Shown: positions 11,569 to 24,341, counted from the first letter of the stretch. The stretch is DNA of 64,000 nucleotides from Clusia tigrina (GCA_920105625.2 OV050030.1:315939289-316003288); one strand, 5' to 3'. Notes: generated from the letters alone by a model not told the origin. Numbers and translations are program-made.

Positions 11569-12970
11569 ATGAATACCAACAATACCAACAAAACAAACAA
11601 AGACGACGGTGCGATGAAGGACTCCTTCGGCAGGAGGTCTACTATTCAGAGGACCCCTCCTCCGGTAATAAGAAATACGGTGGTGCGGAGAAACACACTG
11701 GCAGACACCAGTGAGCTTCAGCGAGTGATGGGCATGAAGGCCGATCCGACGGCAATGGCGGTCATCCCTCCCGATGAGGTCATTGCCAAAGGCAAAATGG
11801 CGGTGCTGGAGTGGCACATTGAAGCACTCATAGCTTTCCTTGTGCCAAGGCACAATGTACATGCCGACATCAAGCGGAAGGCATCCAAAATCCGGGATGT
11901 CTGCTTGCAGGTCGTCGAGGAGCAGGACGCAGGTACGGCTGCGAGAGTGCCACAGCTGGTGCAAGCCGACAGGGCAGACCAGACTGAAGGGCGGACGGAG
12001 AAGGTGGACAAGGAGGTGCAGGTTGGCGGTCCTCCTGTGGACAACTAGGGCAAAGCCGGTGCGTCTTCGCGGGCATCCCCTGCCCAGGCGAAGAGCTACG
12101 CGGCCGCAGTCGCAACGCCAAAGCGCCCCCGTGAGAAGGGGGATGCGGAGCAAGTAAGTCCGACTAGCCGAGCGGTAGCTAAGAGGAGCAGGGGGGGATG
12201 CCCCGACACTGGCGGCCGAGAAAACGGTAACCCGGCCAAATCCTAAGACCCATAAGCCTATGGCTGGAAAGGCGGAGGGTGCAAAAGTTGAGTGGACCAC
12301 AGTTCGTTCCAGACCCCAAGCGAAGCGGAAGGGCCCGAAGCCTAAGCCAGCGCGCCCCGATGCCATCGTCATCAGGGAAACTGGCACGGTGAGCTACGCG
12401 GACATCCTCCGCAAGATCAAGAGGGACCCGCAGCTGTCAGAGCTGGGAGAGAGCGTCCGCAGGATCCGAAAGACGGCCAAGGGTGAAGTGGTGCTGGAGT
12501 TGAGCGTGGCGGCAGATCCAAAGACACCCCAGTATCATGAGGCGGTGGCGACTGTCCTGGGAACCAGTGTGGAGGTGAAAGACCTGGACGAAGTCACCAC
12601 GGTGGAAGATGTCCACGAGGCGCTGTGTACAGCCAATCTCTCGGAGAGACCTCCCGTGGATGCAATCATGTCTCTCAGGAAAGCGTACGGTGGAACACAG
12701 ACAGCGGTCATCAGTCTGTCGCCCCAGGCAGCCGCAGCCCTTCTGAAAGCTGGCAGGCTGAGAGTCGGATGGACCTCATGCCGAGTGCGCGAAGAGGTGA
12801 CTCCCCTGCGTTGTTACAAATGTATGGAGTTCGGCCACACCGCGCGAAATGCGGTAGCAAGGACGATTGGCGCCACAAGTGTAACATATGCGGCCGTAAC
12901 GCACGGGAGTGCGATAAGGCCCCCACCTGTGCCCTCTGTAAGGCCAGCGGCCGCATGTGGAGCATCCAAC
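11569..12970 (+). pseudogene. LINE-A1 ORF1 (Gag-like, CCHC)
   Basis: Gag-like RNA-binding protein of an R1-clade LINE. It starts at ATG 11569. A stop at 12046-12048 interrupts the first part, a frameshift lies near 12190-12260, and a second open part (12260-13045) contains RPDAIVIRETGTVSYADIL and VRRIRKTAKGEVVLEL, a block shared with LINE-A2 and LINE-D. The zinc knuckles begin with CYKCMEFGHTAR near 12817; a frameshift there moves the remaining knuckles (CNICGRNAREC, CALCKASG) into the ORF2 frame. The last part overlaps the start of ORF2. Confidence 0.85.
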
Positions 12971-15950
12971 TCAATCTCAACCACTGCGAGGCTGCACACG
13001 ATCTCCTGGAGCAGGCCGTTAGGGAACATATGGTCGATGTTGTAGTGCTTAGCGTAGTGCTTAGCGAGCCGTATAGGCGCAAGCACCATGGAGTATGGGC
13101 CGAAGACATCACTGGTGGTGCCGCACTTTGGGTGTGCGGAACCAAGCCTATACAACTAAGCAACATAGAGAGAAGCGATTGCTACGTCAGATCGACCATT
13201 GGAGGGACCACGGTGTACAGTTGCTACATGCCGCCGAGCCTAACTGCGGACGACTTCGAGTCAGTGGTAGACAGACTTGCTCTGGACGCGGAAGGCAGGA
13301 ACCCCGTAGTGATTGCCGGCGACTTCAACGCATGGGCAACTGAATGGGGTTGCGCCCGAATGACATCGAGAGGTCATATCCTCATGGACGCGTTTGTGGC
13401 TCTTGACGTAGTCGTCATGAACGCGGGAGAGGCGACTTTTGTGAGAGGAGAAGCCACATCTGTGACCGACCTTACGTTCCTCAGCAGCGGTTTAGTCAGA
13501 GGAGCCAGGTGGATTGTGAGTTCCGCGTACACCCACAGCGACCACAATGCCATTTGCTTTGACTTGGAAAGGAACAAACAACGGCGAAGGAAAGGCCCGT
13601 GGCCGAAAGGCTGGAGAGCGGACGCCCTCGACGACGGCGCACTCGAAGTCATGTTGGAGGACTTTGAGCTGCAAGGCAGTGCGGCGTTAATGGCGAACCA
13701 GCTAGCGAGCCAGCTAGAGAGCGCCTGCGATGCGGCGATACCCAGGCGGGCCTATGGTGGAAACTATAAATCTGTTTATTGGTGGACGGACGAGATCGCC
13801 GGCCTATGCAAGGAATGCCACGCAGCAAGGCACCAGCGTGCAATAGGCATCCCAGACTGTCTGCAACTGCGCCAGTTGTACAAAGAGGCTAAAAGAAGGC
13901 TGAAGACGGCCATAAAGGCGAGCAAGCGCAGGAGTTTCAGCGAGCTATGTGCACAGGTTGAAGACAACCCGTGGGGCACGGCATATAGGGTCGTGATGAA
14001 AAAGCTCCCCTGCCACAGGCAGCCAGCCCCAAGCTGCCCAAACTTGCTCAAACGCATTGTGGGAGAACTCTTCCCAGTGCAAAATTATATGCCTGATCAG
14101 TTCTCTCCCGAGCTGGGCGAAGAAGTACCCAGTGTAATGACAGAAGAGGTATTGCGGGCGGTTGGAAAATTTGGGGACCAGAAGGCACCTGGCCCAGATG
14201 GAATTCCCAACTGAGTGCTGAAAACCGCAGCTGCACTACACCCAGAAACACTGAGGTCACTTTACGAGGCCTGTCTTAGGGAAGGAGTCTTGCCGAAACG
14301 GTGGAAAAGGCAGCGGTTGGTATTGATACCTAAAGCCGATAATCCAGCAGAGGACCCATCGGCCTACCGTCCCCTGTGCATGTTGGACACAGCAGGGAAG
14401 GTCCTGGAGCGGATTATCTGCGACCGGATCGACGAGGCGATAGTGGATGGTGGAGGACTGGCGAGGCGCCAACATGGCTTCCGAAAGGCCAGATCCACCG
14501 TGGACGCCATTGACGAACTCGTCCAAACGGCGAAGGAGGCGATTCAGGGCCAGAGATGGAAGAGGGGGTGCCAAGAGGTATTGCCTCGAAGTCAAGAACG
14601 CTTTTAACTCGGCCAGCTGGGCGCGCATAGCAGAAGCGCTGGCAGAGTTCAACGTTCCTGTCTATCTAAGGCGAATCATCACCAGTTATTTTAGCGACAG
14701 GATGCTATTATACGAGTCCGACAGAGGTGTAGAAACGTACAAGATCACCGGAGGAGTTCCCCAGGGGTCTGTACTGGGGCCACTTCTCTGGAACGTTATG
14801 TACGATGGCATTCTCCGCATACGGGTGCCCGATTACGTTAAAATAATCGGATATGCGGACGACATAGCGCTAGTGATCACGGCGAAACACCTGGAGGAGG
14901 TAATAGCAGAGTCCAATCACACAGTGGCCACTATTGGAAGATGGCTGGCGGATGTTGGACTGAAGCTGGCAGAGCACAAAACGGAGGCTATCCTTGTGTC
15001 AGGTCGAAAGGTACAGGAAGTGGTGGAGATAAGGGTTGGTGACTGCACCATTACCACGACCCCACATCTCAAATACCTAGGCGTCTGGATTGACGCAAGA
15101 CTGACGTTCAAGGAGCACTTTCGGCGATTAGGTGAGAAGGCAGCGCGGACCTGTTCCCAGCTCTGCCGGATAATGCCAAACCTCGGAGGGCCACGGCACT
15201 GGAAAAGACGGTGGTCGTCAAATCCATAATCCTGTATGGAGCGCCCATATGGGCTGAGAAGTCGAGCGTAAAGGCCTACGTTCACACCATAGAGGCGGCG
15301 TATAGGAGATGTGCACGATCTCAGCACACCGTACTGTGTCTGCAGACGCCGCGCTGGTGATACCCGGTATGATCCCGCTGGACCTGCTGGCCAAGGAGGC
15401 GTGGAGCCTATACTACGGCGAAAGTACGCACGAGCTGAGTGCGGAAGATCGCGTAGCAGGCATTAGGCAAAGCACCATACAGGAGTGGCAAGCCCGATGG
15501 GATACATCCGAAAAGGGCCGTTGGACGAGGAGGCTGATCCCTGATCACCAACGCTGAATGGATAGGTCGCATGGCGAGGTGAACTATCACGTCACACAGC
15601 TGCTGACCGGGCACGGAGATGGCCGGGCGTACCTACACAGATTCCGGCTGGAGGAATCCCCCTGCTGCGATAATTGTGAAGGCACGGAGCCCGAGGACGT
15701 GGAACATGTCCTTTTTTCATGTCCACGACACAGCGGTGCCGGAGCGGTACTGCAAAGAGTCTGCGGAGAACCTGCGACACCGGACAACCTCGTGCACTAT
15801 ATGCTCGAGTGCCCGGAGAAATGGGACGTGGTATGTGACACCTCGGCCGCAATTATGCGAGACCTCCGCCACTTGGAGTGGCGGCGACGTTCGGGGAATA
15901 AATACGAGGGGTCCGTTGACCAACCCACTCCCAGACGAAGTATTGCTTAA
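12955..15950 (+). pseudogene. LINE-A1 ORF2 (APE endonuclease, RT, C-terminal knuckle)
   Basis: Endonuclease motifs: IQLNLNHCEAAHDLL, LSEPY, VVIAGDFNAWATEWG (about 13306-13350), DLTFLSSG and SDHNAI (about 13539-13556). RT follows: KAPGPDGIP, SAYRPLCMLDTAGKVLERI, GGVPQGSVLGPLLWN (14749-14793) and YADDIAL (14851-14871). The C-terminal knuckle is CCDNCEG...HVLFSC (15661-15720). These domains nick target DNA and copy the RNA by target-primed reverse transcription. Defects are TGA at 14212-14214, frameshifts near 14570, 15205 and 15310, and TGA at 15555-15557. A small duplication, VVLSVVLSEPY, sits in the endonuclease. Confidence 0.9.
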
Positions 15951-16075
15951 CGGCTATGTACCGTCTGGGTGGCGTCTGAGGAGGAGGTTTTAGTGGGTAA
16001 GAGCCCCACACTACTGGTGCGAGAGCGCCCAGTGTCTGTTTGCAGATTTCCACCTCCGAACCAATAAAAAAAAAA
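15951..16075 (+). other. LINE-A1 3' UTR and A-rich tail
   Basis: Non-coding end of LINE-A1 containing GAGGAGGTTTTAGTGGG and a GTGGG-N7-CCCAC hairpin (15981-16012), then TTTCCACCTCCGAACCAATAA and a run of A. The same arrangement, in reverse, ends LINE-A3 (63487-63600). The AATAAA hexamer overlaps the tail. Confidence 0.75.
15981..16012 (+). other. Conserved 3'-UTR hairpin module (LINE-A1)
   Basis: GAGGAGGTTTTA is followed by GTGGG, a 7-nt loop TAAGAGC and CCCAC. The same module occurs in LINE-B copies with a different loop, so the stem is conserved while the loop changes. A role as the template signal recognised by the element's RT is inference. Confidence 0.6.
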
Positions 16076-16105
16076 AAAATTATAAAATAAAATAAAATAA
16101 AATTC

Positions 16106-16172
<67 letters not shown>

Positions 16173-16410
16173 CATTTCCATATACATACACATATTCATA
16201 CACATATACATATCCATATACATTGCTTATACATATATGAATAAATATATACATATACATATACACATCCATATTCATATAGATATACATATGCATATAC
16301 ATATATATATTCATATACATACACATATAAATATACTAATACCCACATATAAATATACATATACACATCCATATACATAAACATATACATATACATATAC
16401 AAATACACAC
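16076..16410. repeat. (AT)n and imperfect (CATATA)n array
   Basis: AT dinucleotides to about 16170, then CATATA-type hexamers to CAAATACACAC at 16410. It separates the tail of LINE-A1 from the 5' end of LINE-B1. No gene is present. Confidence 0.93.
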
Positions 16411-16788
16411 TCTACACCCCAACAATGTAAATCGGTGACGGCAGCAGACAGTGCGTTTAGTTTGTGGGCCAACAATTTGTGAAATTTCATTGAAAATAAT
16501 AGTTTGTATACCAGAATTTGTGTAGAATCGGAGTTACATTGAGCAGGTATTTAATAAATAATTATTACTGAGGGGAAACTACGTTTTAAAAGAAATGCAA
16601 AATTCTGTGATTTTCGCATAAAAACGTACAATTAAGATCATTGTATAATTAAGCAAACAAACACAAAAGCTGTCGGTGTACAGTTTAAGTAAAAAATACA
16701 GACTTATCCAATTTAACCACTTTATACGTAGTATTAATAATTTGAAGGGTTTGTGTACCTACTAAAAGTTAAAATATAGGATCGGATT

Positions 16789-18170
16789 ATGAGTCTCCAG
16801 CATTCGCCTGATTCGGGGCGTAAAAATGAGGAGGTAGGTACGAAAGTTCTAAATATGGGGCCAGTTCTCGAAGACCCATTCGGAAAGAAATCCAGAATGG
16901 CTCGCTCATCGGATAGATTGGTGCCTGACGCGGGGCAAGATCGTTCAAGCTGGTCACATCCATGCATGGAGCATGTTTAAACGATGAGAAAGGCGAGCAC
17001 GGGTGATCCTGTCACCTTACAGGGCCAGAATCTGGAAAAGCTGGCTTCTATGATGGGTGGCAACCCACGCGGCAGATCCATTCACCAGCCTATGTGGACC
17101 CTGGTCGAGACGTTACAAAATCTCTACCACAATGAAGAGAGGCATTGGCAGTGTAGGGGTAACGCTGTACAGGAGATCAGCGGAAGTACGCAACCTTCGC
17201 TCTGGACAAAGTGTGCGCAATCCGCGAAGCGCCTGCAGGAGTACAACATTAGTCCAAAGGCGACTGGGGGGCGAGGCACTACTGTAAACGCTCCCGCGGC
17301 CAAAAAGAGCGGTGGAACAATGCAACATCAGGGTCTAAAGCTGACGACTGAACCAGTGTTAAAGCCGGCTTCGAAAAAACTGGTGACGACGTAGAAATAA
17401 CAGGCTACGGCAGTGCCCCGACCCAATGCAGAATGGACAAAAGTGCAGAAGAAAATGAAGTCTAAAGGCGGGGCCATCAGACCAAAAGCCGATGCGACTT
17501 TAATCACTGCTAAAAATGATGGAATGTGAGCAGCTGAAATCATTAAATAGAGTGAATAGGTGAAAACTATCCGCCGAACTCAAAAAGGGGAACTTCTCAT
17601 AGAGCTGAAACGAGCAAAGGAAGTAAACGCGGTCACATACCAGACGGCCATTGAAAGCGTGGTGAAGGACTCTGCCTGAGTGAACGTACGCACGCACATG
17701 GTTACACTACAGTGTAAGGGACTCGTTGCGAATATTTCCTCGAAAGAAAAGATCTGCGATGCACTGCGAGTCCAGGTGAACATACGACGCCCAGACGTGG
17801 AAGCCATTAAAAGCTTGCTAAAAGGCTATGGTGGCGCACAAACGGCCTTTTTAAGCCTGCCGGCGGAGGATGCCAAGAAAGCACTCGCATTATAATATCT
17901 GCGTGTAGGATGGGCGAGCTGCCGACTAACAGAAGTCGTAACGCCACAACGCTGCTATAAGTGCTGGGGCTACGGCACAAGGCAGCTGGATGTATCGAAC
18001 TGGACTCTGCCGAAAGTGTGGCGAGGCTGGCCACGTCTCTCCGAATTGCCAAATTGAAGCAAAGTGCGCTTTGTGTAAGGATGCGCATCCAGCGGGCAGT
18101 ATGAAATGTCCACGACACCGGGAGGTATTACAAAAGAAGAAGGTAGGAGAGTACTCCAGCTCAACCTAAA
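16789..18170 (+). pseudogene. LINE-B1 ORF1 (Gag-like)
   Basis: Begins MSLQHSPDSG at 16789, with stops at 16978 and 17392 and several frameshifts. Open pieces include LEKLASMMGGNPRGRSIHQP (about 17030-17090), NVRTHMVTLQCKGLVANI (about 17680) and the zinc-knuckle region 17950-18110: CYKCWGYG, then in a shifted frame CRKCGEAGHVSPNC and CALCKDAHPAG. The frameshift after CYKCWGYG is shared with LINE-B2. RNA-binding Gag-like protein of the element; non-functional here. Confidence 0.82.
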
Positions 18171-20424
18171 TCATTGTGAAGCTGCACAGCTACTTCTGTA
18201 GCACTATAAAAATGAAGTGAAGGCAGATGTGGCGATACTTTCGGAGCCTTATGCAAGGAATGATTCCCAAAACTGGTCTGCGGATGAAACAGGCAGATCA
18301 GCTATCTGGGCGATTGGGGAGACCACCCCTCAGAGCAAAATGGCAAACAAAGAGAGTGGTTATACCTGGGTGAAACTGGAGAACATTTACCATATAAGCT
18401 GCTACGCTCCCCCAAGTTGTACACTGAGACAGTTCGGGGAAATGACTTCGCTGATGGAAGAAGCGAATGGCAAATTCCCCATAATCATTTCCGAGGACTT
18501 CAACGCATGGTCTCGGACTTGGGGCAGTGCCTACACAAATGCTAGAGGCTGCTTAGTTGATGAATGCTTCGCGCTTCTTGAATTAGTACTATTGAATGCG
18601 CCAGGTCATTACACATTCGACGTAGGGCGCAATAAATTGGCTGGCGAGAGGGGGCGTTGGACGTGGAGTCGTTTAACGTCGTCTGGAAGTCAGCGTCTTT
18701 TGAAGGCGAAACTGCAAGCACCATGGCTGCGGAAATCGCTAAGTACATTAAGGAAGCATATGATGCAGCGATGCCGCGAAGGTCCAACAATACATCAGGG
18801 ACTCCCGATTACTGGTGGACCGATGAAATTGCTGCGTCGGAAGAGCTGCCATCACGCAAGACGGACGGCGCACAGCTCTCGATCGACTCCGAATTTCGAG
18901 AAACTCCAGGCAGAATATAAAGCACACAGAAGGAATCTGAAAGCGGCTATCACAGAGAGTAAAAATATGTGCTTCAGAGAGCTATAGGAGAGTGCGGACA
19001 AAGACCATTGGGGTCTAGCAATAAAACAGTCATGTGCAAAGTTAAGGGTCGCAGAGGGCCTCAGCCTACATGTCCAGAGCTGATGCAGCGCATAGTAGAA
19101 ACGCTCTTCCTCACAAAGCGAAATAAGAGCCGTCGTGACGCCAGACGTATAGAGGGGACCAATAGTCACTGTCGATGAGGTATTGTCGATTCTATCACGG
19201 GTCGACGACAACAAGTCTCCTGGTTTGGATGGAGTCCCAAATGTGGCCTTCAAGGCAGCGATAAGAGCGAGACCAGAACTGTTCGCAAAGCTGTATGACG
19301 CCTGTCTCAGAGAAGGCATTTTTCCAGACGCGTGGAAACTGCAGAGGCTGGTGCTGTTGCTAAAGCCTGGAAAGCCACCGGTTCAGACATCCTCCTATCG
19401 TCCACTTTGTATGATGGATACAGTGGGAAAGATCCTTGAGCGTATCGTTTGTGAAATACTGCAGGAGACATTCGAGTGTCCAGGAGGGCACTCTGACAAT
19501 TCGGTTTTCGGAAAAGGAGGTCTACAGTCGACGCTATCAGAGCGGTAGTAGGCATTGCTCGAGATACGACGAGTGGCACTAGATGGCAGGGTGGTGCCAA
19601 AATATACTGTGCGGTGGTCACTCTGGATATCAAAAAGGACTTCAATTCTGCGAATTGGGGACATATAATGCAGGCTCTGGAGATTTTAGGAATGCCAACA
19701 TATTTGCGGCGCATAATCGGTAGCTACCTCGGCACAGGGTGCTACTCTACGAGATAGAGGCGGGCGTAAAAGCATACCAAATAACCGGCTCTCGTTTTAG
19801 GAGCACCTGGCAGCGATCAACAAATAAGGCTCTAGAATCCAACGCGCCCTTGCGCGGATTCTGCCAAACATTGGAGGCCCACGTGAGGGAAGAAGACAAC
19901 TTCTGGCGACGGTAACGGATTCCGTGATGCTCTATGTAGCACCCATCTGGGAAGAAGCAAAAATGACGCATCTCAGAGACGCTTGCGCAGCGCAACGTTT
20001 AAGTGCACTTAGACTGAAATGCGTCTACCGACGCAATTTCCGACGACGGAATTTCCGCCCTTGCTGAAAAAATGAACCTGGCCTTACGAGCGTTGGAGCA
20101 GCGGCGACTGTACGGTCGACAGGTCGTAAGGCCTACAGCCGAACGAAGGCTAGAGGAGCCTGGATGCACTGAAGAGTGGCAAGAAATATGGGAGCAGACA
20201 TTCCAGCTCATTCACAGTGTGTCACAATGGGTGAACAGGAAGCATAGTAGTCTGAACTACTACAAGACGCAGTTACTCAGCGGTCATGGATGCTTCAATG
20301 CATATTTCTACCGCTTCAAAATAACAGAAGACCCCCTACTGTTATAAATGCACGGGCGAATTTGAGAGCGCCAGGCACGTGATGCTTTACTGCTCACGCT
20401 TCAGAACCTGGAGAGAGGAGCTAG
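18150..20424 (+). pseudogene. LINE-B1 ORF2 (endonuclease and RT, with internal deletions)
   Basis: LQLNLNHCEAAQLL opens ORF2, with a stop near 18200. The endonuclease reads ADVAILSEPYARND and ISEDFNAWSRTWGS, where the usual Gly before DFNAW is Glu. The SDH-containing end is deleted. RT pieces are NKSPGLDGVPN (about 19210), SSYRPLCMMDTVGKILERI (about 19390) and LDIKKDFNSANWG. At 19793 the sequence jumps from ACCGGC to TCTCGTTT, removing PQGS and YADD. The rest (20072-20347) is the C-terminal region with VSQWVNRKHSSLNYY. It cannot encode an active enzyme. Confidence 0.85.
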
Positions 20425-21144
20425 TGTTGGGGTCCTTGTCGCTGCCTCTCCTGAGCGCGCATGTACCTAAAACCTAGCACTTTTCCACACAATAAATGAT
20501 ACGCATTAGTTTTGGTTGTAAAAAACGACAAGAGGCTTTATTCTTAAAATACTAGTTCTTATATACTATTTACAAATAAACATTACTGTCTACTTCTTGA
20601 CTTTTCTGGTGTTCCAGTTACGCAATTGTTATTTGGTGTCAGTTGCTCAAGCCAACTGACCTACTGAAAGTAAAAGTGTCGTCGGTGAATTCTAAATGCC
20701 CCTCGTCAGCTTGACTGCGGAACTGTGACACCCTAAAAGCTTACATCATAATTAATGCATAAATACTATTCATTTACAATATTTGCACCCTAAAAATATG
20801 TGCGTTCTTAATGAATTTAATAGGAGCCGGTGCTGTGAGTCAACTTCGCGTTTTTTATTCTTTTCTTTTCCATATTATTTTTTTTCTAGCTTTTATTTTC
20901 TTTTGTAGTTTTTTTTTCTTTACTTTGTTTTTTCTTATTTTTATCTATAATTTTTTTTTATATTCCCCTGATTATAATTTGGTTTTTAATTGATTCTTTT
21001 CTCATTGGCGTATATACAAATATCTATACAATAACATAATTCTATTCTATACCTAAAACCTTATATTATACTGCGCCCTCTGCTACCTGCTGGTCCAGTT
21101 GACGACCGTCGTTGTCAGAGTGAAGTCCCTCGATGAACTCTGCA
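20425..21144 (-). repeat. Probable 3' LTR of Gypsy-B
   Basis: The segment starts TGTTGGGGTCC at the LINE-B junction and may end CTCTGCA at 21144, next to the pyrimidine-rich run CCCCTCCCTTCTTTCT (21147-21162). That run would be the polypurine tract on the minus strand. On the minus strand an AATAAAG signal lies near 20540. The left boundary is firm because it cuts a known LINE; the right boundary is inferred. Confidence 0.5.
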
Positions 21145-21162
21145 TACCCCTCCCTTCTTTCT

Positions 21163-23401
21163 GGACCGGTACGTGCCAAGATGATGCAAGGTTGTGCGAC
21201 TAGATGCGCTTCTGACGAAGTCAAAATCAATATTCTCTTAGTAAGTGACAGTGTATATTTACTTAGTTGGAGAAATCGTTATGAAATTTGCCGATAAAGC
21301 TTGGCTATGTTGTGCTTAGTCTTTTCGTGGTTAAAACGATTTTTTGCGCTAGGAGAATATTCTACGATGCTAACTGAACGATGGTAGTTGTGCCTGATAT
21401 TGTTGCTGTAACCGTTTCTCTCTAAAATTATGGAGTAACCTCGGGTTTTGGCTAAAATTATCTCTTTCTAGACCATAATACAATATACATACTGACATAT
21501 GTAATAATGGCAGACACGTTGGATTTTCTATACGGACAACGTACATGTTAGTGTTTTTCATGCCGTTTTGTCAGTTATGCAATTAAACTCAAGTATTATC
21601 AGTTTCTTACTTGTCAGATAGAGACTCTTCTATTCAGCCGGCACCATCTCCTTTTTTTCATAAGCTTAAATCGTAGTCATCTCGCACATGGGAAGTTGGA
21701 AGCTCTGCGACTCTTTCATATAAACATGAATTCTCACTAATTTCGTTCTCATTTTCTTCCAAACCAAAAATTATCTCGGTACATCATCGTTGCAAATTTC
21801 GTATTATCATTTTGCGGCTTACCGATTACCCTTCTTCTACATCTTCTTACTTTTTCTTATTTGGTCAGATTTTGTCCGCTGCTAGAGCTTTTCATCTGCC
21901 GGTCTCCTGGATGTTGGTTAACACCTTACTCAGTCTTCGACGCCGCAGGAAGTCCCTTCCAGGTTCATGCTGCACCATATTGAATCATCCAGATGTCCTT
22001 GTTTGTTCACCAACGCCTGAATATCTAAAAACAATACGCTTATACGTGTATCGGACTTGCCGAGCTTCAATTATTCTTACTAGCTATTACATTCATTCAA
22101 TTTTTAATATTTTTCCTAACGTAAACAGTAAATTGTATTTAAATCTATATATCGCTTATCTACTACGTCCTAACAAACAAACTATAAATAAGTAACAATT
22201 GGTGGTGGCGTTATAACTGTCCAAGTTTGGCCAAATAATTCTTCATCGTTGAAGTAACTTAAATAAAAAAAAAAGATTAAAAAAAATAAGTAACAAAAAC
22301 TATTTCCTTTACAAATACTATTAATTAACTATGATACATTCTCTTTTTTTTTAAATTGTATCTTACAAATTTTGCCCATCTTACATAAGCGAGTATATAA
22401 AAGATAAATTTATTATTTATTTTTCTTTCGTTTAGACATTTTATAATTCCTTTCATATCATTTTTTTTTAACTTTATATATCTCTTTTAAATTTTTCAAT
22501 TCTGAGCAAATTCTTTTGCCTTCTGACATAAACCAGAATATTTAAGATAAACCCGTTTATGTGAAAACATTGTCCATTGCATGACTCGATTTTTCAATGC
22601 ATCTAATTATTCTATATATTAAAATTTACTTCTAGCCTGGTATGTATATATATCCATAACAAGTGTATTTTCCTACCCCCTGCAACTCGCTCGTATATGA
22701 ATACATACGTGCATTCAAGGCAATTTCAATTGGAATTTAATTACTTACTACAGTTATTACGCAATTTGTAATGGTTAGCTCAATTTATTGTTCCAATTCA
22801 ATATATTTATACATTTCAATGCCCCACACGCTAATTTCCTAAGAGATAACCCGAAAAATCTATGTATAATTACATATAGTTTCATATAGTGTGCTGCAGC
22901 ATGAAAATAAGTGCAGATTCCCAATTCCTAATCATATGTCCCTACATACTTACTTATATGGCCATACCCATTCCTATTAGCAAAATTACTTACTTGCTCA
23001 AATATACCTTCGTACATTCATTCTGTACATTATACACATATATACATATATATACTTACTCCACCAGCGGTTCGGTTGCCTGGCGTTAACCCACGACTGT
23101 CTTATAATTTTATTTTTTAAAATGTGTCCAATGAACCCCTTTTTTATTATTTAATATTTAAAAAATATTTTTCCCTACTGTCTTCATTCGGCAATAGTGC
23201 CTAATAAGCAAATTTTTCTTACGTCAATTATACTCGCCTGAGTTTAATTAGCACATTTCTGTCGGCCTTGACTTTGAAAATCGGAGCTGTTTGTGTTATT
23301 CGATAAACACACATACATGTTTACGTTGTTATTCTTATGTTTACACTTGTAAAACACTGTTAACACATGTCTTTAGTTGTGTGGTCTCATGTGGAACAAT
23401 T
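21163..23401. other. A+T-rich non-coding stretch of Gypsy-B
   Basis: About 2.2 kb without a convincing coding region on either strand. Frames longer than 60 codons have no recognisable motif. It holds poly(T) runs and scattered CATATA-like hexamers (23030-23060). By position it is the region between integrase and the 3' LTR, where some gypsy elements have a third ORF; I see none. Confidence 0.55.
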
Positions 23402-24341
23402 TCAATAAATTATTATGTAGCTTTTATTCTTGCCCTTAATTGTTACGACTGTTGTAACTGGGCTGCGGACTTCTGCTACTACATACGGACCTATCCAAAC
23501 AGGTGAGAATTTGTTTCTCCTAGCCTGATTCTTCATGAGTACTTGATCACCCACGTGAAAGATTAATGGATTTAATACCTTGTTGTAGGCTTCCCTGGCT
23601 ACCCGTTTAGCACATTCCTGATTTTCTCTAACCAATTCGTGCACTCGCTGTAGCTGGTACTTTTGCACTTTATTGGGGTCATCAGCATTGTACACTGGCG
23701 CACATTTGCGCTTCAAATTTGCCGGCATGTTGAAATCAAACCCGTGTTCTGAGTGGTCTGAGTGTTCTGAACGGAGTTTGCTTCGTTGATACATGCACAG
23801 TATTGTTGTGTACATGCATTGCTGTGGTCAACCATTGATCCCAATTCAAGCCGTCTTCCTTGGCAAAACTGCGCAAGTACTCGGCCAGAGGTCGATGACT
23901 ACGTTGCAATGAGCCATTCGCCTGTGGATGATATGGTGTTATGTGCAACTTCTTGATTCCCAGCATTTTACAAGTTTCTGAGAATAATTTCGATACAAAA
24001 TTTTAACCATTGTCGGTTATCAAAACCTTAGGTATGTTGTATCGTGCCACAATTGCATCACAGAATGCTATGGCCACCGTACTTGCTTCAGCATCGGGTA
24101 TAGCCACGCACGCCATATACTTTGAGAAATCGTCTTGGAACGTCAATATGTATTTATTTCCCGAAACTGTATCAGGTAAAACACCTACAATATCCATATG
24201 AACTTTATCAAAGGGCTGTTGTGGTGTGTCAGTTAACACCATTGGCATCTTTGTTAGCCTTGAACTTTTGTTGGCCTGGCACTTTGGACAACTCTTTACA
24301 TACTTTCTTATGTCTCTGAGAATACCTTTCCACCCGTACAC
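23402..24341 (-). pseudogene. pol: Pol: integrase (Gypsy-B)
   Basis: Two pieces. 24341-24003 has the zinc-binding Cys pair in KSCPKCQANKS, the first catalytic Asp in KVHMDIVGVLPD and the second in VLITDNG, followed at once by a stop. 23966-23402 continues with KMLGIKKLHITPYHPQANG, where the catalytic Glu position reads Gln (SLQRSHR), then a C-terminal domain with FHVGDQVLMKNQA. The Glu-to-Gln change and the stop after TDNG both abolish activity. Confidence 0.85.

Larger units (their letters stand above)
10813..16075 (+). mobile_element. LINE-A1: nearly full-length R1-clade non-LTR retrotransposon
   Basis: Plus-strand LINE with a 5' UTR, Gag-like ORF1, ORF2 (APE endonuclease, reverse transcriptase, C-terminal Cys/His knuckle), 3' UTR and an A-rich tail. 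ORF2 opening with QLNLNHCEAA and the absence of RNase H are features of the R1 clade. The 5' end abuts (AC)n; the 3' tail runs (A)n, then TAAAA repeats, then CATATA. No rDNA flanks it, so this is not 28S-specific R1. There are at least three stops (12046, 14212, 15555) and several frameshifts. Two related copies lie at 60899-63282 and 63466-64000 on the minus strand. Confidence 0.9.
16411..20424 (+). mobile_element. LINE-B1: R1-clade non-LTR retrotransposon, 3' end displaced by Gypsy-B
   Basis: Plus-strand LINE starting TCTACACCCC right after CATATA...ACACAC. It has a 5' UTR (16411-16788), ORF1, ORF2 with endonuclease and RT pieces, and ends abruptly at 20424 where an LTR begins. It is distinct from LINE-A but also R1-clade (QLNLNHCEAA start of ORF2, no RNase H). 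About 350 bp holding the RT catalytic YADD box is deleted at 19793, and the SDH endonuclease segment is missing near 18650. LINE-B2 (46106-50673, minus) shares the second deletion and several frameshifts. Confidence 0.88.

Noticed and set aside
11416..12387. 323-codon minus-strand frame opposite LINE-A1 ORF1
   Set aside because: G+C-rich antisense shadow; the plus strand has the recognisable Gag motifs and CCHC knuckle.
10813..16075. Idea that LINE-A1 is the 28S rDNA-specific R1 element
   Set aside because: No rDNA flanks are visible; both junctions are simple repeats. Clade assignment to R1 does not imply rDNA insertion.
18852..19319. 155-codon minus-strand frame, also found at 47913-48380
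   Set aside because: Antisense shadow of LINE-B ORF2; conserved only because the two LINE copies are similar.
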